From: UBA5336 sp039198685 | GTDB lineage: Bacteria; Pseudomonadota; Alphaproteobacteria; Caulobacterales; Hyphomonadaceae | Direction: 5' to 3' | DNA: 19,378 nt | Assembly: GCA_039198685.1 (NCBI GenBank) | Contig: JBCCTK010000060.1 | Span: 1 to 19,378, forward strand | Part shown: one piece after another, positions 14,767 through 19,378 of the stretch | Layout: every line of letters begins with the position of its first letter | How positions within the stretch are numbered: the stretch's first letter is position 1 | Position numbers and translations under genes: made by a program | The notes under the pieces: model-generated | Database searches by the model: none | Told to the model about the DNA's origin: nothing | The model's input: the letters and a program-made list of their open reading frames with translations, nothing else

Positions 14767-15615
14767 CTAGTTTGCGATTGTCACAACGGGCCCATGCAGG
14801 GTGAATGTGGCTGTGCCGAGGCTGGCTTCCAGCAAAAGGGATGCATCGCCTGCCCTGTGGCGGGCCGGCACGATGGCATGGGCGACCTGGGTCGTCCTTC
14901 CATCACGGGCAGAGGTCAGTTTCAGGGTCTCGGCGCTGAAATCCGTATCAACGAATTTGACCGATGTTGCCTGTCTCGAATCGACGATGTGGGGGAGGGG
15001 GGCTTCCAGGAGCGCATCAACCTTGGCGAAGAGCTGCACCACGATTATGGCGCCATCTTCGGTTTCAGCCACGCCGACACCGGAATGGCTAAACGTGGTC
15101 CGCCTGAGGTTTTCTGCGTTTACAGGGTCTGAGATCATGACGTTAAAGGCCGCGATGGCCGAGGACCCGGCATCAAGAACCGCGATGTTGGCGCCCGTTG
15201 TGCCGAAAAGGGCCGTGCGATCAAGACGCCTTAGTCGATCTGAATGGTCCAGTCCTTCGGGACTTTGGTGGCTGGCATAGCCGCGCGCCGCCATGTCCAT
15301 GGCATGGGCCCGCGCGGCCCGTTGAAGGCTGTCGCGTTGGGCCAGAGGTTCCAGGCCATATTGTGCCCTGTGGCGTTCGGAAAGCCCGGAGATCTGCGTT
15401 TCAGTGGCGATTACACTCGAATTCGGAAAGGCGCCCATGCAGGCGTCGACTTCTTCTGCAAAAGCTGCAGGGCTGGAGGCATATCCATTTTCAAGGTCGC
15501 AGGGCGCGGTGTCACCGTCCAGAACGGCTGCGCTTGCGGTATGGCTCAGCACCGCAAAAGCGAGCGCTGAAACCATGGACGATTGAAATATCACTTTGTC
15601 ATAAAAATGTAACAT
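14767..15615 (-). CDS. Secreted CAP-domain protein with altered cavity residues
   Basis: From ATG 15615 the product is 282 aa with an N-terminal hydrophobic export signal (QSSMVSALAFAVLSHTASAA, about 11-30). Other starts are a TTG at 15696 and an ATG at 15576; none has a good SD, so the N-terminus is uncertain. The CAP fold spans about 70-200: ERHRAQYGLEPLAQRDSLQRAARAHAMDMA, YASHQSPEGLDHSDR, GANIAVLDAG, DPVNAENLRRTTFSHSGVGV and IIVVQLFAKVD. Two cavity histidines are kept (His104, His116). The usual GEN motif is GAN (Ala142 for Glu), and the SPGH-type histidine appears as Asn166. A beta-rich tail follows. It may bind a different ligand or act structurally. It lies downstream of pnp beyond a terminator and probably has its own promoter in 15616-15770. 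Confidence 0.82.
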   Translation of the reverse strand: MLHFYDKVIFQSSMVSALAFAVLSHTASAAVLDGDTAPCDLENGYASSPAAFAEEVDACMGAFPNSSVIATETQISGLSERHRAQYGLEPLAQRDSLQRAARAHAMDMAARGYASHQSPEGLDHSDRLRRLDRTALFGTTGANIAVLDAGSSAIAAFNVMISDPVNAENLRRTTFSHSGVGVAETEDGAIIVVQLFAKVDALLEAPLPHIVDSRQATSVKFVDTDFSAETLKLTSARDGRTTQVAHAIVPARHRAGDASLLLEASLGTATFTLHGPVVTIAN

Positions 15616-15773
15616 AAGGCGGAAACTGATAGTCCGTGACTTGGATGTCAATTCCAATTCGTCCGAAATGCGCTCAATTAAAAGCTCTGTATACAATCAT
15701 AAAAGGCGCACACGTTAGTATTTTCAGGGACTTATAATACCGTCCGGGCATGACGATTATATGTGAATAAGCA

Positions 15774-15806
15774 TAAAAAAAGGGCCGCCCACGACGGCGG
15801 CCCTTT
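15774..15806 (-). terminator. Rho-independent terminator of the rpsO-pnp unit
   Basis: AAAGGGCCGCC (15779-15789) and GGCGGCCCTTT (15796-15806) form an 11-bp stem with a 6-nt loop. In the minus direction the stem is followed by an uninterrupted T-run (15774-15780 complement). It starts 27 nt after the pnp stop. A T-rich stretch on the other side (15809-15816) could let it work on the plus strand as well. Confidence 0.92.
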
Positions 15807-15832
15807 CTATTTTTTGATAATCTGTAGACGAA

Positions 15833-17962
15833 CTATTCTTCTTTCTCCGTCGGTTCCATTTCTTGGCCAGTGTCCTGGTCCACCATTTTCATGGCCAGGC
15901 GCACCTTGCCGCGGTCATCGAAGCCGACAAGTTTCACGTAGACCGTGTCGCCTTCTTTCACGAGGTCTTTCGGGTGGCCGACGCGCTCATTGGCCATTTG
16001 GCTGACATGAACCAGCCCGTCCTTGGGTCCGAAGAAGTTCACAAACGCGCCGAAGTCCTTGATGGAGACCACCTTGCCTTCATAGATCTCACCGACTTCG
16101 GGCTCTGCCGTCAGTTCGCGGATCCGCTTGCGGGCGGCATCGATCGACGCCTTGTCAAGGGCGGCCAGTTGCACCGTGCCATCATCGTTAATGTTTACCT
16201 TGCACCCGGTGGTGTCGACAATATCCCGGATGGTCTTGCCGCCAGAACCGATGACGTCGCGGATCTTGTCCACGGGCACTTGCATCACTTCCATTTGCGG
16301 GGCGTTGGCCGAGAGCTCTTCGCGCGCCCCGTCCAGGCCTTTGGCCATTTCATCGAGGATGTGCAGGCGCCCACCCTTGGCCTGGTCCAGGGCGGTTTGC
16401 ATGATGTCCCGGGTAATACCGGCGATTTTGATGTCCATCTGCAGCGACGTCAGACCTTCGGTCGTGCCGGCCACTTTGAAATCCATGTCGCCGAGATGGT
16501 CTTCGTCGCCCAGGATATCCGACAGAACGGCCACGCCATCGTCTTCCTTGATCAGGCCCATGGCGATCCCGGACACGGGGCGAACGATCGGTACACCCGC
16601 ATCCATCATCGCCAGGGAGCACCCGCACACGGTCGCCATGGAGGACGACCCGTTGGATTCCGTGATCTCGGAGACCAGGCGAACTGTGTAGGGGAATTCG
16701 TCGCTTTGGGGCAAAACAGCCTGGAGGGCGCGCCAGGCGAGCTTTCCATGGCCGATTTCCCGGCGGCCGGCGCCGCCCATGCGGCCTGTCTCACCCACCG
16801 AATAGGGCGGGAAATTGTAGTGCAGCATGAATTTTGACTTCGATGTGCCATCGAGCCCATCGATGAACTGCTCATCGTCGCTGGTGCCGAGCGTTGCCAC
16901 ACACAGGGCTTGGGTCTCACCCCGGGTGAACAGGGACGATCCATGGGTGCGCGGCAGGACGCCCGCTTCGGCCATGATCGGGCGCACATCGGCCAGGCCC
17001 CTGCCATCAATGCGCTTCTTGGTCTTGAGGATGGACCCGCGCACAACGGCGGCTTCGGCTTGCTTGAACGCGGATTTGAAGACCAGGGCATCCATGCCGT
17101 CTTCATTGTCTTCGCTGGCGACTAGCTTGGCGGCGGCCTTCTCGCGGGCTTCGCCCACAGCATCTTGGCGCTCCAGCTTTTCGGTGATCGTGTAGGCTTT
17201 CTCGATGTCCTTGCCGACCAGTTTCTGGATCGCCGACAGCTCCTCGGAAAGATCTTCGCCCGTAAAATCAAAGGGCTCCTTGGCTGCTTTCTCCGCGAGG
17301 TCGATGATCGCGTCGATCACGGGCTGCATCGCGTCGTGACCAGCCATGACCGCGCCCAGCATAATGTCTTCCGACAGCTCCTTGGCCTCGGACTCCACCA
17401 TCATCACCGCGTCTTGGGTGCCTGCGACCACCAGATCGAGGTCGGAGTCTTCCAGCTCTGCAACTGTCGGGTTGATGATATAATCGCCATCCTTGTAGCC
17501 CACGCGCGCAGCGCCGATCGGGCCTAGGAATGGCGCCCCAGACAGGACAAGTGCGGCAGACGCAGCGACCATACCCACAATGTCCGGATCGTTCTCAAGA
17601 TCATACGAGACCGCTGTCAAAACGACCTGCACTTCATTTTTGAAGCCGTTGACAAACAACGGACGGATCGGCCGGTCTATGAGGCGAGACGTCAGCGTCT
17701 CTTTCTCGGTCGGGCGACCCTCGCGCTTAAAAAAGCCGCCGGGAATGCGGCCGGAGGCGTAATACTTTTCCTGATAATTCACCGTGAGTGGGAAAAAGTC
17801 CTGGCCGGCCTTGGCCGACTTCTGGAAAACGGCGGTGGCGAGCACGGTGGTATCGCCATAGGTGACGAGAACGGCTCCATCGGCCTGGCGGGCGACGCGG
17901 CCCGTTTCAATCGTCAGTGTGCGGCCGGCCCATTCCAGCGACACAGTTTGCTTATCGAACAT
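15833..17962 (-). CDS. pnp: Polyribonucleotide nucleotidyltransferase (PNPase)
   Basis: PNPase degrades RNA 3' to 5' by phosphorolysis and is a core part of the bacterial RNA degradosome. The 709-aa product has the first RNase PH domain (about 10-145, with FFKREGRPTEKE near 77-88), the helical linker (about 235-310) and the second, catalytic PH domain (about 313-545, with FTRGETQAL, SNGSSSMATVCG at about 436-447 and GDMDFKVAGT at 491-500). A KH domain (about 556-618, GSGG loop at 572-575) and an S1 domain (about 622-692, GEIYEGKVVSIKDFGAFV) follow. Length and order are canonical, and the acidic tail ends EMEPTEKEE. Upstream is rpsO, the universal partner, with a stem-loop between. Only a weak AAAGA stands before ATG 17962. 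Confidence 0.99.
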   Translation of the reverse strand: MFDKQTVSLEWAGRTLTIETGRVARQADGAVLVTYGDTTVLATAVFQKSAKAGQDFFPLTVNYQEKYYASGRIPGGFFKREGRPTEKETLTSRLIDRPIRPLFVNGFKNEVQVVLTAVSYDLENDPDIVGMVAASAALVLSGAPFLGPIGAARVGYKDGDYIINPTVAELEDSDLDLVVAGTQDAVMMVESEAKELSEDIMLGAVMAGHDAMQPVIDAIIDLAEKAAKEPFDFTGEDLSEELSAIQKLVGKDIEKAYTITEKLERQDAVGEAREKAAAKLVASEDNEDGMDALVFKSAFKQAEAAVVRGSILKTKKRIDGRGLADVRPIMAEAGVLPRTHGSSLFTRGETQALCVATLGTSDDEQFIDGLDGTSKSKFMLHYNFPPYSVGETGRMGGAGRREIGHGKLAWRALQAVLPQSDEFPYTVRLVSEITESNGSSSMATVCGCSLAMMDAGVPIVRPVSGIAMGLIKEDDGVAVLSDILGDEDHLGDMDFKVAGTTEGLTSLQMDIKIAGITRDIMQTALDQAKGGRLHILDEMAKGLDGAREELSANAPQMEVMQVPVDKIRDVIGSGGKTIRDIVDTTGCKVNINDDGTVQLAALDKASIDAARKRIRELTAEPEVGEIYEGKVVSIKDFGAFVNFFGPKDGLVHVSQMANERVGHPKDLVKEGDTVYVKLVGFDDRGKVRLAMKMVDQDTGQEMEPTEKEE

Positions 17963-17984
17963 ACGTTTGGTCTTTCATGACATA

Positions 17985-18019
17985 CAAAGAACCCGCCGGG
18001 CCCCATGCCGCGGCGGGTT
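17985..18019 (-). terminator. Stem-loop between rpsO and pnp (attenuator/processing site candidate)
   Basis: In the minus direction AACCCGCC (18019-18012) pairs with GGCGGGTT (17997-17990) around a 14-nt GC-rich loop, followed by CTTTG. It ends about 22 nt before the pnp start. The E. coli rpsO-pnp junction has a terminator and an RNase III site for pnp autoregulation; a comparable role here is inference. Confidence 0.6.
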
Positions 18020-18034
18020 TGGTGTGGGGGGCGC

Positions 18035-18304
18035 CTAGCGGCGGATCCCCAATTCCTTGATGAGGCTTTGGTAGCGGCCTTCATCCTTGCGCTTGACGTA
18101 GTCAAGCAGCTTGCGGCGTGTGGCCACCATGGTCAGCAGGCCGCGGCGCGAATGGTTGTCCTTCGCGTTTTCCTTGAAGTGCTCGGTCAAATTGGTGATC
18201 CGCTCCGTGAGGATCGCGACTTGCACTTCAGGGCTGCCCGTATCGTTTTCCTCGCGAGCAAATTTCTTGATCAATTCAGCTTTACGCTCGGCTGTGATCG
18301 ACAT
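18035..18304 (-). CDS. rpsO: 30S ribosomal protein S15
   Basis: The product is 89 aa, the standard S15 length: MSITAERKAELIKKFAR, then DTGSPEVQVAILTERI, LTEHFKENAKDNHSRRGLL and VATRRKLLDYVKRKDEGRY, ending IKELGIRR. S15 binds the central domain of 16S rRNA early in 30S assembly. The frame is open further upstream to 18415, but those residues are not S15-like, and ATG 18304 has GGA about 7 nt upstream. It is co-oriented with pnp 72 nt downstream. truB, normally upstream, is absent; a divergent glycosylase gene is found instead. Confidence 0.98.
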   Translation of the reverse strand: MSITAERKAELIKKFAREENDTGSPEVQVAILTERITNLTEHFKENAKDNHSRRGLLTMVATRRKLLDYVKRKDEGRYQSLIKELGIRR

Positions 18305-18521
18305 CGTGTTTCCGTCTTTCTGTTTTCGCCATGGTCCGGCTGTTGGGTGGAAGGCGCTCTGGCCTGGTTTGGAAAGGGATGCCCATTCAGCTCTGTCCGG
18401 GATGTCGTCCAGCACAGGCTAGTGAACTTGCCCTATCCAAGCCGCGGCATATGGCATTTTTGGTGCGCGATGGAAAGGGGCATTTGCTGGACAAACGGGC
18501 CCTTGTGAAGACAGTGTCGAC
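18305..18521. promoter_or_regulatory. Divergent promoter region, rpsO versus Tag-like gene
   Basis: This 217-bp gap lies between the divergent starts of rpsO and the glycosylase gene and must contain the rpsO-pnp promoter. I could not identify boxes with confidence. Open frames crossing it show no recognisable protein. Confidence 0.45.
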
Positions 18522-19190
18522 ATGCGCTCTTTTTCTGATCTCCTTGAGCTGGCCGCCCGCCACCACGGCGACCGCAAAACTGTACTTGCCATGGCGGCCA
18601 ATGGTCATGGTCTCGATATGGGCGCTCAGCCCGATCGCCATTTCCTGTCCTGGATGACCCGCTGCGTCTTCAATGCCGGATTCAACTGGCGCGTAATCGA
18701 GGCGAAATGGGCGGGTTTCGAAGCCGCTTTCCATGGGTTTGACCCCCACCGGGTCGCGTTTATGGGTGATGAAGACCTTGACCGGCTGGTCAGCGATGCG
18801 CGCATCGTACGCCATGGCGCAAAGATCAAGGCAACGCTGGAGAATGCCCGCTTTGTGGTCGCCACAGCCAAGGACCATGGCAGCTTTGGCGCCTTTCTTG
18901 ACGGCTGGCCCGCAAACGACCAGACTGGCCTTCTCGCTCACTTTGGCAAGAACGGCGCCCGGCTTGGCGGCGCCACGGGCCAGTATTTTCTTAGGTTCTC
19001 CGGCTACGACGCGTGGATCACGTCAGCGGATGTCCTCGCAGCCCTGGTCCGCGAAGGCGTGCTGGACGACCCCAAAGCGACGAGCAAGCGCGCTTTGAAG
19101 GTCGTGGACGAAGCGATCACCCATTGGGCAGAGGCTGCGTCCGTGCCGCGCGCGACGGTCTCGCGGGTGCTGGCACTGAGTGTCGGATAA
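18522..19190 (+). CDS. Tag-like 3-methyladenine DNA glycosylase I family protein (non-canonical)
   Basis: The 222-aa product aligns with the helix-hairpin-helix glycosylase Tag, which removes 3-methyladenine from DNA. Seen are FNAGFNWRVIEAKWAGFEAAF (Tag: FQAGLSW...F..AF), FDPHRVAFMGDEDLDRLV, DARIVRHGAKIKATLENAR, and GSFGAFL. Trp56 matches the base-stacking Trp46 of E. coli Tag. The residue aligned with Glu38 is Cys48, the only cysteine in the protein, so the Cys/His zinc site of E. coli Tag is missing. The N-terminus is also unlike Tag. It may be a divergent base-excision enzyme with altered specificity. The SD is weak; ATG 18522 is the natural start. It is divergent from rpsO. Confidence 0.85.
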   Translation: MRSFSDLLELAARHHGDRKTVLAMAANGHGLDMGAQPDRHFLSWMTRCVFNAGFNWRVIEAKWAGFEAAFHGFDPHRVAFMGDEDLDRLVSDARIVRHGAKIKATLENARFVVATAKDHGSFGAFLDGWPANDQTGLLAHFGKNGARLGGATGQYFLRFSGYDAWITSADVLAALVREGVLDDPKATSKRALKVVDEAITHWAEAASVPRATVSRVLALSVG

Positions 19191-19207
19191 ATCACAACCT
19201 ATCCGAC
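19182..19207. repeat. Perfect 8-bp inverted repeat spanning the stop codon of the Tag-like gene
   Basis: GTCGGATA (19182-19189) and TATCCGAC (19200-19207) are exact reverse complements separated by 10 nt. The stop TAA (19188-19190) is partly in the left arm. No T-run follows, so it is a weak terminator at best; it may be an mRNA 3' stem or a binding site. Confidence 0.5.
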
Positions 19208-19237
19208 CGGTATCGCCATCGTGTCAGGCTCTGCCCG

Positions 19238-19378
19238 ATGAGCCCGCACAGCCCCCTCCTGCACTGGCGCGAAATTGTGTACCCGCTGTTCTGGCCGGTC
19301 TTTTTCTGGAATTTGCGCCGGTTTGTGCGCTTCATGCACCTGCGGATCGAGGCCGGCGGCGGCGAGGGCCTGATCTCC
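19238..19378 (+). CDS. Unidentified protein, N-terminal fragment
   Basis: An open frame begins at ATG 19238 and runs 47 codons to the window edge without a stop. It reads MSPHSPLLHWREIVYPLFW then PVFFWNLRRFVRFMH, rich in Trp/Phe and Arg with an amphipathic membrane-proximal look, followed by a Gly-rich turn. I do not recognise it. The SD is unclear. It follows the Tag-like gene by 47 nt on the same strand and could be co-transcribed with it. Confidence 0.5.
   Translation, partial: MSPHSPLLHWREIVYPLFWPVFFWNLRRFVRFMHLRIEAGGGEGLIS

Noticed and set aside
15863..16837. Long plus-strand open frame (324 codons), His-rich
   Set aside because: It is a mirror frame of pnp; its His/Asp-rich composition comes from antisense codons.
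1..19378. Search by eye for tRNA, rRNA, CRISPR repeats and transposase genes
   Set aside because: No cloverleaf-like sequences, regularly spaced repeats or transposase motifs were recognised; a covariance-model scan was not possible here.

Overview
This is a chromosomal window from an alphaproteobacterium, most likely of the Caulobacterales/Maricaulales (Hyphomonadaceae-like) type. The best evidence is a nearly canonical CtrA cell-cycle regulator with a C-terminal Ala-Ala end. It lies next to an FlhF/FlhG flagellar-placement pair and has CtrA half-sites and a GANTC (CcrM-type) methylation site in its upstream region. No rRNA, tRNA, insertion sequence, prophage or CRISPR array is visible. Coding density is high and base composition looks even, so this reads as ordinary chromosome rather than a transferred island.

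Layout. (1) 1-1533, minus: 5' part of an acyl-CoA dehydrogenase with an N-terminal extension, probably methylsuccinyl-CoA dehydrogenase (Mcd). (2) 1783-2754, plus: membrane protein with two TM helices and a beta-rich domain, followed by a clear terminator and preceded by a 9-bp inverted repeat. (3) 2863-4725, minus: mnmC, divergent from a tight plus-strand operon at 4788-7061. That operon encodes a photolyase/cryptochrome-like FAD protein with apparently reversed domain order, two tandem small GNAT proteins and a YcgN-type cysteine-cluster protein. (4) 7224-9906, plus: flhF-like, flhG-like and ctrA, closed by a terminator. (5) 10066-11637, plus: a YcxB-like membrane protein, rbfA and a second 2-TM protein. 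(6) 11650-18304, minus: rpsO, pnp, a CAP-domain protein, a DUF2341/PA14-like/DUF11-like secreted protein, uridine kinase and a second CAP-domain protein. (7) 18522-19190, plus: a Tag-like DNA glycosylase, then the start of an unidentified gene running off the window.

Functional links. CtrA is the master regulator of cell cycle and flagellar genes in this group, so its position behind flhF-flhG fits polar development. rbfA, rpsO and pnp are normally part of one alphaproteobacterial nusA-infB-rbfA-truB-rpsO-pnp cluster; here rbfA is about 5 kb away on the other strand. The least explained unit is the coupled operon at 4788-7061. The FlhF GTPase and one CAP protein carry substitutions in key residues, and the Tag-like enzyme lacks the canonical Tag glutamate and zinc ligands.
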